Assembly (NCBI GenBank): GCA_012518745.1
Contig: JAAYRM010000151.1
Location: forward strand, 1 to 16,681
Direction: 5' to 3'
DNA from: Tissierellia bacterium
GTDB taxonomy: Bacteria > Bacillota > Clostridia > Tissierellales > Tepidimicrobiaceae
Length of the DNA stretch: 16,681 bases
In this document: one piece after another, positions 6,336-14,077 of the stretch
Layout of the letters: every line of letters begins with the position of its first letter
How positions within the stretch are numbered: position 1 is the stretch's first letter
The notes under the pieces: model-generated
What the model saw: only the letters and a program-made list of their open reading frames with translations
Databases searched by the model: none
Told to the model about the DNA's origin: nothing
Program-made: the position numbers and the translations under genes

Positions 6336-7823
6336 ATGTCGGGAACAGAAGAGAATCTCAATGAAATGCTGATGATAAGAAGGGAAAAGTTGGAGGAATT
6401 GAGGGAAGGTGGGGCGGATCCATTTTTAATGGAGAGATATGACTATACCCACCATAGCACCCTGATACATGATAATTTTGAAGAGTTGGAGGAACAAACG
6501 GTTTCCGTTGCCGGTAGAATAATGTCTAGGCGAGGGCATGGCAAGGTCAGCTTTATGGATCTACAGGATAGCAAGGGTAGAATACAGATCTTCGTCAGAA
6601 TGAATTCCATTGGTAAGGAAAACTATGAAAAGCTAGGGCTATTGGATATTGGAGATATAATTGGAGTCAAGGGGGAAGTATTTAGGACCAATACCGGCGA
6701 GGTTTCAATCAGGGCTAAGGAACTTGAACTGCTAACCAAGTCGCTGCAGATATTGCCCGAAAAATTCCATGGGTTGAAGGATATGGACTTGCGATATAGG
6801 CAGAGGTATGTGGATCTAATAGTAAATCCAGAGGTCAAGGAGACCTTTATATTGAGATCCAATATAATCAAGGCTATCAGAGAATATCTAGATGATAGGG
6901 ATTATCTAGAGGTAGATACGCCTATCCTGAATACGATTGCAGGGGGTGCCAATGCACGCCCATTTATTACGCATCATAATACCTTGGATCTAGATATGTA
7001 TTTAAGAATAGCCAATGAACTATACCTGAAAAGGCTTATAGTTGGAGGATTCGAAAAGGTATATGAGATGGGGAGAATGTTCAGGAATGAGGGGATGAGC
7101 CATAAGCATAATCCCGAGTTTACAAATATCGAATTATATGAGGCCTATGCGGATTATGAGGATATGATGATTTTGACGGAGGAGTTAATAGCCTATGTTG
7201 CTAGGAAGACATTGGGCTCGGCAAAGATTACATATCAGGGTAAGGAGCTAGATCTAACCCCACCCTGGCGAAGGCTTAGCATGATAGATGCCATAAGGGA
7301 ATATGTGGGCGTGGATTTTGACGAAATCGATACAGATGAGGAAGCCATAGCTATTGCTAAGGAAAAGGGCTTGGAGATAGAGGCAGGTATGAAAAGGGGC
7401 CATATAATCAGCGAGATGTTCGAGGAATTTTGCGAAGAATTTTTAGTGCAGCCCACCTTTATAACCCATCATCCCGTCGAGGTATCACCATTGGCAAAGC
7501 GGAATCCGGATGATCCAAGGCTGACCAATCGGTTCGAGGCCTTTATAAATACATGGGAGATAGCCAATGCATTTAGCGAATTGAACGATCCAATCGATCA
7601 GAAGCAGAGGTTCATGGATCAATCGAAGCAGCGGGAAGCCGGGGATCTGGAAGCCCATATGATGGATATGGATTTTGTAAATGCACTGGAAGTAGGATTG
7701 CCCCCAACGGGTGGCCTTGGAATAGGGGTGGATAGGTTGATAATCATATTGACCGATCAACCATCCATTAGAGATGTAATACTATTCCCAACCATGAGGC
7801 CACTTCAGGAAGAGGATCAATAA
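6336..7823 (+). CDS. lysS: Lysyl-tRNA synthetase, class II
   Basis: Attaches lysine to tRNA-Lys with ATP. The 495-aa length is usual. The N-terminal OB-fold anticodon-binding domain spans about residues 50-160 (VAGRIMSRRGHGKVSFMDLQ). The class II catalytic core follows: the motif 1 region near DYLEVDTPIL, motif 2 with GRMFRNEGM (Arg250) and NPEFTNIELYEAYADY, and motif 3 GLGIGVDRL (460-468). AGGAGGAGG (6317-6325) precedes the ATG with a fairly long 10-nt gap; an ATG at 6326 is out of frame. It is the second gene of the greA-lysS unit and ends before a strong terminator. Confidence 0.97.
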   Translation: MSGTEENLNEMLMIRREKLEELREGGADPFLMERYDYTHHSTLIHDNFEELEEQTVSVAGRIMSRRGHGKVSFMDLQDSKGRIQIFVRMNSIGKENYEKLGLLDIGDIIGVKGEVFRTNTGEVSIRAKELELLTKSLQILPEKFHGLKDMDLRYRQRYVDLIVNPEVKETFILRSNIIKAIREYLDDRDYLEVDTPILNTIAGGANARPFITHHNTLDLDMYLRIANELYLKRLIVGGFEKVYEMGRMFRNEGMSHKHNPEFTNIELYEAYADYEDMMILTEELIAYVARKTLGSAKITYQGKELDLTPPWRRLSMIDAIREYVGVDFDEIDTDEEAIAIAKEKGLEIEAGMKRGHIISEMFEEFCEEFLVQPTFITHHPVEVSPLAKRNPDDPRLTNRFEAFINTWEIANAFSELNDPIDQKQRFMDQSKQREAGDLEAHMMDMDFVNALEVGLPPTGGLGIGVDRLIIILTDQPSIRDVILFPTMRPLQEEDQ

Positions 7824-7886
7824 TTTAGGTAGAAATGCCTAGTCTGGTATAGGATATCGATCATTCTAGGCTTATATATTCTAAAG

Positions 7887-7917
7887 GCTTCATTTCATGA
7901 GGGAGATGAGGCTTTTT
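7887..7917 (+). terminator. Rho-independent terminator of greA-lysS
   Basis: GCTTCATTTC (7887-7896) pairs with GAGATGAGGC (7903-7912), a 10-bp stem with two G-U pairs and a 6-nt loop, followed directly by TTTTT and then AATTTT. A second inverted repeat, GCCTAG (7837-7842) and CTAGGC (7866-7871), lies just before it but has a wide 23-nt loop and no T run. Between 7918 and 8078 I see only AT-rich sequence, with a weak possible promoter (TTGCAA 7922-7927, TATATA 7946-7951) and no gene. Confidence 0.85.
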
Positions 7918-8078
7918 AATTTTGCAAAAAAGGACAATATAAGCATATATATTACATAATGGGAGAATGAGGAAGCAAAGATGGAAAAGGGGTCGAATCC
8001 TAGGGGTTTTGATTCAAAGATATCCCTATATTGTTCAAAAAGGGACTTTATACTATTTTTAAAAAAGGATGAGATGCG

Positions 8079-8125
8079 ATACAATATTTAGTATAACCTT
8101 TTAGATATTATACTAAGCATTGTGT
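8079..8125 (+). promoter_or_regulatory. Tandem NrdR boxes upstream of nrdJ
   Basis: ATACAATATTTAGTAT (8079-8094) matches the published NrdR box acaCwAtATaTwGtgt at 13 of 16 positions, including all upper-case ones. A second site, ATACTAAGCATTGTGT (8110-8125), begins exactly 31 bp later, three helical turns, and matches 12 of 16, though its central AT is lost. Paired boxes about 31-32 bp apart before a ribonucleotide reductase gene are the hallmark of NrdR, the zinc-finger/ATP-cone repressor. Candidate -10 hexamers, TACAAT (8080-8085) and TATACT (8109-8114), overlap the boxes, as expected for repression; neither has a clear -35. nrdR itself is not in the window. Confidence 0.72.
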
Positions 8126-8140
8126 TTTGGAGGGGATCAT

Positions 8141-10420
8141 ATGGAGTTTTCAAGTAACGCAAGGACCGTTTTAGAAAGAAGGTATCTATCCAAGGATGAA
8201 GATGGCAATATATTGGAGTCCATAGAGGATATGTTTAAGAGGGTGTCGGATTCGATAGCATCAGCCGATCTATTATATGATGAGGAGGCAGATGTTGAAG
8301 AGATTTCGAATAAATTCTATGATATGATGATAAATCGAGAATTTATGCCCAATTCCCCTACATTGATGAATGCGGGGAAGGAACTGGGCCAATTATCCGC
8401 CTGTTTTGTACTACCCGTAGAGGATTCTATGGAGGGTATATTCGATGCTATCAAGAATTCCGCATTGATACATAAGAGTGGCGGTGGAACTGGTTTTAGC
8501 TTTTCAAGGCTGAGGCCAAAAGGAGCATCGGTTAGGTCGACGGGCGGAATTGCCTCGGGGCCAATTAGCTTTATGAAGGTATTCAACTCGGCAACGGAGG
8601 CTGTAAAGCAGGGCGGAACCCGCAGGGGGGCCAATATGGGGATTCTAAGGGTGGATCACCCCGATATAATGGAGTTCATTGAAAGCAAGGAGAATGTAGA
8701 TGAAATAACCAATTTCAATATAAGCGTGGGGATTACGGAGGATTTTATGAGGGCTGTGGAAGAGGATGCGGCTTATGATCTAATAGCTCCCCATGATAAT
8801 GAAGTGGTGGGAAAGCTCGATGCAAAAGAGGTATTTGAACGGATAATATCGATGGCATGGAAAACCGGGGAACCGGGAATTGTATTCTTGGATAGGATCA
8901 ATAGCACCAGCACGGTGCCGGAGCTGGGGGAGATAGAGAGCACAAATCCATGTGGCGAACAACCCCTCCTCCCCTATGAGAGCTGTAATCTTGGTTCGAT
9001 CAACCTTGCAAAGATGATCAAAACAGGGCCGAGTGGATATGAAATAGATTATAAGAAGCTGGACAGGGTAGTGCAGATGGCGGTCCATTTTCTTGACAAT
9101 GTAATAGATGTAAACAAATATCCATTGACCAGGATAGACGAAATGACGAAGAAGACTAGAAAGATAGGCTTAGGGGTAATGGGTTTTTCAGATCTACTAT
9201 TCCATTTGGGCATTCCATATAATTCTCAGGAAGGAGTGGAGCTTGCTGAGGAATTAATGGAATTCATCGATAGAAAGAGCAAGGAAAAATCCTGTGAACT
9301 AGCTGAAACTCGGGGAGTATTTCCTGCCTATGATAATAGCATATTCAAGGAACAGGGTATAAAGATGAGAAATGCCACCACGACCACCATTGCGCCTACG
9401 GGCACCATCAGCATTATAGCGGGGACGAGCAGCGGGGTGGAGCCCTTGTTTGCTATTTCATTTATAAGGAATGTAATGGATGATGATAGATTATTGGAGG
9501 TTCACCCATATTTTGAAGCAATTGCGAGGGAAAAGGGGTTCTATTCGCAGGAGTTGATGGAAAAGATAGCTGAAAAGGGCAGTATAGCCCATATGGAGGA
9601 GATCCCAGAGGATATAAGGAAGGTCTTTGTAACAGCTCATGATATAATACCCTTTTGGCATATCAAGATGCAGGCGGCCTTCCAGAAGTATGTAGATAAT
9701 GCGGTATCTAAGACGGTCAATTTCGCCAATGATGCCACTGAAAAGGATGTAGAGGAAGTATATAGGTTGGCGTATAAATTGGGATGCAAGGGTGTAACCA
9801 TATATAGGGATGGCAGTAGGGATAATCAGGTTCTATCTGTATCGGGGAAGCACCCTGCTATGAAAGCCTCGACCGAGAACGGTATAAAACCGAGATTAAG
9901 ACCCTCCATTACACAGGGGATGACTGAAAAGGTGAGGGTAGGATGTGGGAATCTATATATAACTGTCAACTATGACGAGAATGGTATATGTGAGGTATTT
10001 ACCAATGTTGGAAGAGCCGGGGGTTGTCCAAGCCAATCCGAAGCTACGAGTAGGCTTACCTCCATCGCCCTGAGATCGGGAATGGATGTTGAAAAGATAA
10101 TTGAGCAGCTGAAGGGTATAAGGTGTCATTCCACCTTAAGGCAGAGGGGTACCAATAAGGATATAAAGGTTCTATCCTGCCCAGATGCTATAGGCAAGGC
10201 ATTGGAGCGGGTGATGAATACCTATGTTGAGATAGATAATGGAAATATTAATGAAATGATATATGAAATAGAAAGGGAAGCAGATGGAAGCGGGGATGAT
10301 GTGCAATCAGAAAACACAGTGAAGAACAACCCGGGGAGTTGCCCAGAGTGTGGGCATGTCATAGAACATGAAGGTGGATGCAGGATATGTAAAAACTGTG
10401 GATTTTCTAGATGTGGTTAG
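8141..10420 (+). CDS. nrdJ: Adenosylcobalamin-dependent (class II) ribonucleotide reductase
   Basis: Reduces ribonucleotides to deoxyribonucleotides using a radical from adenosylcobalamin, so it works with or without oxygen. I start it at ATG 8141 (759 aa), preceded by GGAGGGG (8129-8135); an in-frame TTG at 8120 would include the ribosome binding site itself. The active-site motif NPCGE holds Cys271 and Glu273, with redox-pair cysteines at Cys88 (QLSACFVLPV) and Cys282 (YESCNLGSIN). The 11-residue gap between the latter two and the order agree with Thermotoga maritima NrdJ (Cys134, Cys322, Cys333). The SGGGTGFSFSRLRP and PTGTISIIAGTSSG barrel motifs are present. The C-terminus is a cysteine-rich zinc ribbon with Cys734, 737, 747, 750, 753 and 758, which is thought to relay reducing power. 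It appears complete, stands alone, and lies downstream of tandem NrdR boxes. Confidence 0.97.
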   Translation: MEFSSNARTVLERRYLSKDEDGNILESIEDMFKRVSDSIASADLLYDEEADVEEISNKFYDMMINREFMPNSPTLMNAGKELGQLSACFVLPVEDSMEGIFDAIKNSALIHKSGGGTGFSFSRLRPKGASVRSTGGIASGPISFMKVFNSATEAVKQGGTRRGANMGILRVDHPDIMEFIESKENVDEITNFNISVGITEDFMRAVEEDAAYDLIAPHDNEVVGKLDAKEVFERIISMAWKTGEPGIVFLDRINSTSTVPELGEIESTNPCGEQPLLPYESCNLGSINLAKMIKTGPSGYEIDYKKLDRVVQMAVHFLDNVIDVNKYPLTRIDEMTKKTRKIGLGVMGFSDLLFHLGIPYNSQEGVELAEELMEFIDRKSKEKSCELAETRGVFPAYDNSIFKEQGIKMRNATTTTIAPTGTISIIAGTSSGVEPLFAISFIRNVMDDDRLLEVHPYFEAIAREKGFYSQELMEKIAEKGSIAHMEEIPEDIRKVFVTAHDIIPFWHIKMQAAFQKYVDNAVSKTVNFANDATEKDVEEVYRLAYKLGCKGVTIYRDGSRDNQVLSVSGKHPAMKASTENGIKPRLRPSITQGMTEKVRVGCGNLYITVNYDENGICEVFTNVGRAGGCPSQSEATSRLTSIALRSGMDVEKIIEQLKGIRCHSTLRQRGTNKDIKVLSCPDAIGKALERVMNTYVEIDNGNINEMIYEIEREADGSGDDVQSENTVKNNPGSCPECGHVIEHEGGCRICKNCGFSRCG

Positions 10421-10443
10421 TGAGATTTATCCAATCATAGGGA

Positions 10444-10473
10444 GGGAGATACTCTTTTAGAGTATCTCCCTTT
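10444..10473 (+). terminator. Terminator-like hairpin between nrdJ and adh
   Basis: GGGAGATACTC (10444-10454) pairs perfectly with GAGTATCTCCC (10460-10470) around a TTTTA loop. The 11-bp stem starts 23 nt after the nrdJ stop, but only three T follow, so the U run is short. The two genes converge here, and the symmetric stem could end transcription from both sides, though on the adh side there is no T run either. Confidence 0.65.
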
Positions 10474-10531
10474 AGGGTTGATATCATAGTTTTGTTTGAA
10501 CCTATATCCTAATAGTAGATTAAGATATATT

Positions 10532-11599
10532 TTACCAATCGATAATTACAACTGGTTTAATAAGATCTGTTGGCTTATCCTTCATCAATAAAAGAGCCTC
10601 TTCCATTTTGTCGAAGCCTTCAAATGTATGAGTAATGAGTTTGCTTGGATCATACTTTCCGGCCTCAACTAGCGAAGTAAGCTTTTCCATTCTATTACGT
10701 CCACCTGGGGTGAGCCCTGCATGAATGCTCTTATGACCCATACCTACCTCCCATTCAATCCTTGGAATTCTTATAAACTCACCTGAGCCAAGGTAATTGA
10801 CGCTACCAATGATCCCACCTGGTTTTAGCATTTTAATAGCTTGAGCAAAGGTATCTACATTTCCACCAGCAATAAGAACCTTATCAACACCTTGCACTCC
10901 TGTTTTTGCAATAACCTGTTCTACAATATCCCCCTCTTTATAGTTAATGATTCCGGTTGCGCCATATTCCTTTGCAACTTTTATACAATTTGGCCGTGAA
11001 CCCACGGCATAGATATGAGAAGCACCCATTAGGTTTGCGCCCATGACAGCATTCAAACCAACAGGACCTATACCGATAACACAAACAGTATCTCCTAATT
11101 TTACATCCGCTAACTCAGCAGCATGAAAACCTGTGGTTGTCATATCAGTAATCATAACAGCGGATACCGGATCAACACCTTCTGGGAGAAGGGCTAGATT
11201 TGCATCTGCCTCATTAACATGGAATAGTTCAGCGAAAACGCCATCTTTGAAGTTAGAAAATTTCCATCCTCCAAGGGGACCGCCCGAATGCATAGGAAAT
11301 CCTCTTTGTGAATTAATATCGCCCCAATCTGGAGTTATTGCAGGAACAATTACCTTATCACCTTTCTTAAAGTCCTCTACCAATTCACCGACTTCCATAA
11401 CTTCACCAACGGTCTCATGTCCCAATATCATATCCGTACGCTCGCCGATGGCACCTTCCCATACAGTATGTATATCGGAAGTACATGGTGCTACCACAAT
11501 TGGCCTAACCAGAGCATCTAAAGGCCCACACTTTGGAGCTTCTTTTTCGATCCAACCAATCTTACCAATTCCTAACATTGCTAACCCTTTGATTTTCAT
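10532..11599 (-). CDS. adh: NADP-dependent secondary-alcohol (isopropanol) dehydrogenase
   Basis: A zinc-dependent medium-chain dehydrogenase of 355 aa that interconverts secondary alcohols and ketones such as isopropanol and acetone. It resembles the Thermoanaerobacter brockii and Clostridium beijerinckii enzymes over its whole length (GKIGWIEKE, VAPCTSDIHT, EGAIGER, VVIPAITPDW-like block, HSGGPLGGWKFSN, LMKDKPTDLIKPVVI). Catalytic zinc ligands are Cys39, His61 and Asp152, matching Cys37, His59 and Asp150 of the T. brockii protein. The NADP-selecting residues Gly200-Ser201-Arg202 and Tyr220 also correspond. GGGGGT precedes the ATG at 11599. Its transcript should come from the -24/-12 promoter at 11665-11680. 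Codon use differs from the flanking genes: of the first 14 isoleucines only 4 are ATA. The direction of the reaction in the cell (ketone reduction or alcohol use) cannot be read from the sequence. Confidence 0.93.
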   Translation of the reverse strand: MKIKGLAMLGIGKIGWIEKEAPKCGPLDALVRPIVVAPCTSDIHTVWEGAIGERTDMILGHETVGEVMEVGELVEDFKKGDKVIVPAITPDWGDINSQRGFPMHSGGPLGGWKFSNFKDGVFAELFHVNEADANLALLPEGVDPVSAVMITDMTTTGFHAAELADVKLGDTVCVIGIGPVGLNAVMGANLMGASHIYAVGSRPNCIKVAKEYGATGIINYKEGDIVEQVIAKTGVQGVDKVLIAGGNVDTFAQAIKMLKPGGIIGSVNYLGSGEFIRIPRIEWEVGMGHKSIHAGLTPGGRNRMEKLTSLVEAGKYDPSKLITHTFEGFDKMEEALLLMKDKPTDLIKPVVIIDW

Positions 11600-11664
11600 A
11601 ATAACCCCCTATTTTTAATTGTAGTTGTTAATTATTGATTAATAGCGAACTATATTAACAAACT

Positions 11665-11680
11665 TGCAATTATTATGCCA
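11665..11680 (-). promoter_or_regulatory. Sigma-54 (-24/-12) promoter of adh
   Basis: Read on the minus strand this is TGGCATAATAATTGCA, against the RpoN consensus TGGCAC-N5-TTGCA. The invariant GG and GC are present with exactly 10 nt between them, and only the last base of the -24 block differs. With GC at 11667-11666 the start of transcription is predicted near 11654, leaving a 55-nt leader before the adh ATG. The neighbouring gene encodes a sigma-54 activator with GAFTGA, which makes chance occurrence unlikely. Confidence 0.88.
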
Positions 11681-11746
11681 GAAACTACTAAGGTTGCAAT
11701 GCATTGATTTAATCCAACTTTGAATGCACAAGTTAGATTACATAAA

Positions 11747-11807
11747 AACAGTGTTGTAAAAAACAACCATTATTGAAATCTGTCTCGTTGTTTTTTACAA
11801 CACTGTT
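11747..11807. repeat. 21-bp inverted repeat holding two dyads, candidate enhancer (UAS)
   Basis: Arms 11747-11767 and 11787-11807 are perfect reverse complements over 21 bp with a 19-bp spacer. Each arm contains its own dyad, GTTGT-N5-ACAAC (11753-11767 and 11787-11801), with centres 34 bp apart, about three helical turns. Relative to the predicted adh start they lie near -106 and -140, the usual range for binding of a sigma-54 activator that loops to the promoter. The likely ligand is the activator encoded at 11881-13785. Read on the minus strand, the right-to-left stem ends in CTGTTTTTATG, so it could also act as a weak terminator of the activator gene. A 10-bp palindrome CAATGCATTG (11697-11706) lies between this and the promoter. 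Confidence 0.75.
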
Positions 11808-11880
11808 GAATTTTTATGCTATTGCTAACATATTGATTGATAATATATTAATAATGCCTTATACAGGATTTGATAATAGA

Positions 11881-13785
11881 TTATGTAGAGGATTTTTTAT
11901 AATTATTTATTTTATAATGTAATGTACTTCTATTTATACCTAGGATTTTTGCCGCCTTAGTTATATTTCCCTTACATTTATTAAGACAATCCAATATTGC
12001 CTTTTGTTCCCATTCCTTTAATGAACACATATTATATTCCGGTGCACTTACCGAATTTGTATATTGCTTATCTACCGGTGTTGAATCATCAAGGCTAAAG
12101 GAGGTATCCCCACCCATATTAACAATATTCTCTATACAATTCTCCATTTCCCTAACATTTCCAGGCCAACTATGATTTATAAGCCTCGCATAAATATCAG
12201 CTCTAATTGGTTTTATCGGTTTCATTAATTCCATAGATTTAACTTTCAGAAAGTGTTCAATAAGCAACCCTATATCTCCTTCCCGTTCTCTCAATGGCGG
12301 TACATATATGGGAATAACACTTAATCTATAATATAGATCTTTACGAAATGTGCCCTTATCTACTTCCTTTTTCAAATCCTTATTTGTAGAAGCAATAATC
12401 CTTACATCTGTAACAGTACGTTTAGTACCCCCTAACCTAGTAACAGAACCCTCCTGCAATACTCTCAAAAGACTTACTTGCATATCTAAGGGCATTTCTC
12501 CTATTTCGTCTAGAAACAAGGTACCTCCGCTAGCTAGTTCAAATTTACCTAGATGGCCTTCCTTTTTAGCACCGGTAAAAGCCCCCCCTTCATACCCGAA
12601 GAGCTCACTTGCAATAAGGCTTTTGGGGATTGCTCCACAATTTATAGCCACGAAACTATTATTTTTCCTACTACTATTATTGTGGATTGATTGGGCAATC
12701 AATTCCTTGCCTGTTCCACTTTCACCTTGAATTAGAACTGTTGAAGGACTATCAGATATACTCTTTGCCTGTTTTTTCAGTTTTAATATCTTTTCACTTT
12801 CACCTATTATATCAATAAAATTATAGGTAGCGGACATTCCTGTATATTTGCTTACCATATCATATACATTTTGCATATCCTTAAATATAATTACCGTTCC
12901 GGTAATTTCATCAACGTGACCTTTTATCGGATAAATACTTATATCAAATCTAATTTTTTTTTCGTCTCTAGAATAAATAATTTCCCTATTTTCATAGGAA
13001 TCCCCCTTGGTTAATCCGTTAAGTATATAATTCCAATTGCCTAATATCGAATCTATATTAGTATTTATCATTTCATTGGGCGTGATGTCTAGCATCCTGC
13101 ACAAACTGCTATTGATAGCTATTACCATACCTTGTATATCCGTAGTGATAATCCCTAGATTTATAGAGTCCATCACTGTATGTAAATATTTATTAGCCTT
13201 GAACAATTCATTCTGTGCTATTTCAATTTGAATCTGATTCTCTATGGATCTTCCTGCCGCCACTACAAGTCCTAATGTATGAGGGTGTGCTAATTGATGC
13301 CGTCCTGTTAAATTGAGGCATCCAATAATATTGTCATATTCATCATGAATAACATCGGCGGAGCAAGTCCAAATATGAAATGCAGTTATGAAATGGTCCT
13401 CTCCTGAAAGCTGTATGGAGTGATCTTCAAAAATTGCCGTTCCTATGGCATTAGTCCCTGCACTTTCTTCACTCATATCCGATCCTATAGTAATCCCCGC
13501 TTTTGATTGATCATTTACTATATCTTGATCCCCTATTATAGTTAGAACCCTACCTTCTCTATCGGTAAGATAAATTGAAAAACCCGATCCACTTAAAAAG
13601 TCATATAGTATCTTCATAAAAGGCCTTGCTATTTTTATTAATTGATCATTCTCTTCTAATAATGTTTTGAGTTCTTTATCTTTAAGTATTATTTTAGGTG
13701 AAGGCATACTGTTTTTAATATTATATCCTATACACCTCTTATGGGATTGAATTACCACCTTTTCATAATCATATATTCCCAACAT
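11881..13785 (-). CDS. Sigma-54-dependent transcriptional activator, GAF-PAS-AAA+-Fis (AcoR-like)
   Basis: A 634-aa enhancer-binding protein that would remodel RNA polymerase held by sigma-54. I choose ATG 13785, with AGGGGTGA (13801-13794) correctly spaced; an in-frame GTG at 13797 is inside that ribosome binding site. A GAF sensor domain covers about residues 48-190 (SEESAGTNAIGTAI and HIWTCSADVIHDE are typical of the AcoR type), then a PAS domain at about 198-310. The AAA+ domain has Walker A GESGTGKE (354-361), the sigma-54 contact loop GAFTGA (401-406) and Walker B TLFLDEIGEM. A Fis-type helix-turn-helix ends the protein (GNITKAAKILGINRSTLHYK, about 606-625). No phosphoacceptor receiver domain is present, so it probably senses a small molecule directly. 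Its place next to adh and the enhancer-like repeat points to a secondary alcohol, ketone or acetoin as signal; that is inference. Confidence 0.93.
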   Translation of the reverse strand: MLGIYDYEKVVIQSHKRCIGYNIKNSMPSPKIILKDKELKTLLEENDQLIKIARPFMKILYDFLSGSGFSIYLTDREGRVLTIIGDQDIVNDQSKAGITIGSDMSEESAGTNAIGTAIFEDHSIQLSGEDHFITAFHIWTCSADVIHDEYDNIIGCLNLTGRHQLAHPHTLGLVVAAGRSIENQIQIEIAQNELFKANKYLHTVMDSINLGIITTDIQGMVIAINSSLCRMLDITPNEMINTNIDSILGNWNYILNGLTKGDSYENREIIYSRDEKKIRFDISIYPIKGHVDEITGTVIIFKDMQNVYDMVSKYTGMSATYNFIDIIGESEKILKLKKQAKSISDSPSTVLIQGESGTGKELIAQSIHNNSSRKNNSFVAINCGAIPKSLIASELFGYEGGAFTGAKKEGHLGKFELASGGTLFLDEIGEMPLDMQVSLLRVLQEGSVTRLGGTKRTVTDVRIIASTNKDLKKEVDKGTFRKDLYYRLSVIPIYVPPLREREGDIGLLIEHFLKVKSMELMKPIKPIRADIYARLINHSWPGNVREMENCIENIVNMGGDTSFSLDDSTPVDKQYTNSVSAPEYNMCSLKEWEQKAILDCLNKCKGNITKAAKILGINRSTLHYKINNYKKSST

Positions 13786-13808
13786 CTTAATATTCACCCC
13801 TAGACTTT

Positions 13809-13836
13809 TTGGTTATTTAGCATACTCAATAACCAA
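13809..13836. repeat. 9-bp inverted repeat just upstream of the activator gene
   Basis: TTGGTTATT (13809-13817) and AATAACCAA (13828-13836) are perfect inverted arms with a 10-bp spacer. They lie 8 bp upstream of the activator's ribosome binding site on the minus strand. This could be an operator for autoregulation or a hairpin in the activator mRNA. No convincing -35/-10 pair was found for the activator on the minus strand. The arms do not resemble the GTTGT/ACAAC dyads near adh. Confidence 0.45.
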
Positions 13837-13895
13837 TCATTGATCTCTTAATTTTGTCTAGTTTCTCAACCTTAAAGTTTACCCCAATCATTGAT
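13833..13895 (+). repeat. 12-bp direct repeat in the divergent intergenic region
   Basis: CCAATCATTGAT occurs at 13833-13844 and again at 13884-13895, 51 bp apart, close to five helical turns. The first copy overlaps the right arm of the 13809-13836 inverted repeat. Both lie between the divergent activator and flavoprotein genes. They may be paired regulator sites; nothing else of note was seen from 13896 to 14000. Confidence 0.4.
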
Positions 13896-14000
13896 TTGGC
13901 TTTGTACTACCTTATTGTAATTATATAATTAATATGCCAATCCATCAACTAGAAATTGTCAAATTAATGGTGCAGATACCATGGCTAACAGCATAAACCA

Positions 14001-14029
14001 TAGACAAAACCATAAATAAGATATAGAAT
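14001..14029 (+). promoter_or_regulatory. Probable sigma-A promoter of the flavoprotein gene
   Basis: TAGACA (14001-14006), 17 nt, TAGAAT (14024-14029): each hexamer matches consensus at five of six positions. The predicted start near 14036 leaves a leader of about 42 nt with a good GAGGAG ribosome binding site. I see no -24/-12 element on the plus strand here. Confidence 0.6.
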
Positions 14030-14077
14030 AGAGGAAAATGATAAAATATTCGTAGATTTTAAAGAGGAGTAAATAGC

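Noticed and set aside
7837..7871. GCCTAG/CTAGGC inverted repeat after lysS as a terminator
   Set aside because: The 23-nt loop and absence of a T run make it unconvincing; the hairpin at 7887-7912 is clearly the terminator.
7918..8078. Possible cobalamin riboswitch before the B12-dependent reductase
   Set aside because: No B12-box or multi-helix core is visible. The region is AT-rich with only short, weak pairings such as TAGGG (8011-8015) with CCCTA.
11133..11618. A 161-codon open frame on the plus strand across adh
   Set aside because: It is antisense to a gene with complete catalytic motifs, has low-complexity composition and no ribosome binding site or recognisable domain.
11629..11643. 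TTAAT-N5-ATTAA inverted repeat in the adh leader as a regulatory hairpin
   Set aside because: Five A/T pairs are too weak to be meaningful in a region this AT-rich.
12350..12730. A 126-codon plus-strand frame inside the activator gene
   Set aside because: It lies over the AAA+ core, where the minus-strand Walker A, GAFTGA and Walker B motifs are encoded, so it is a shadow frame.
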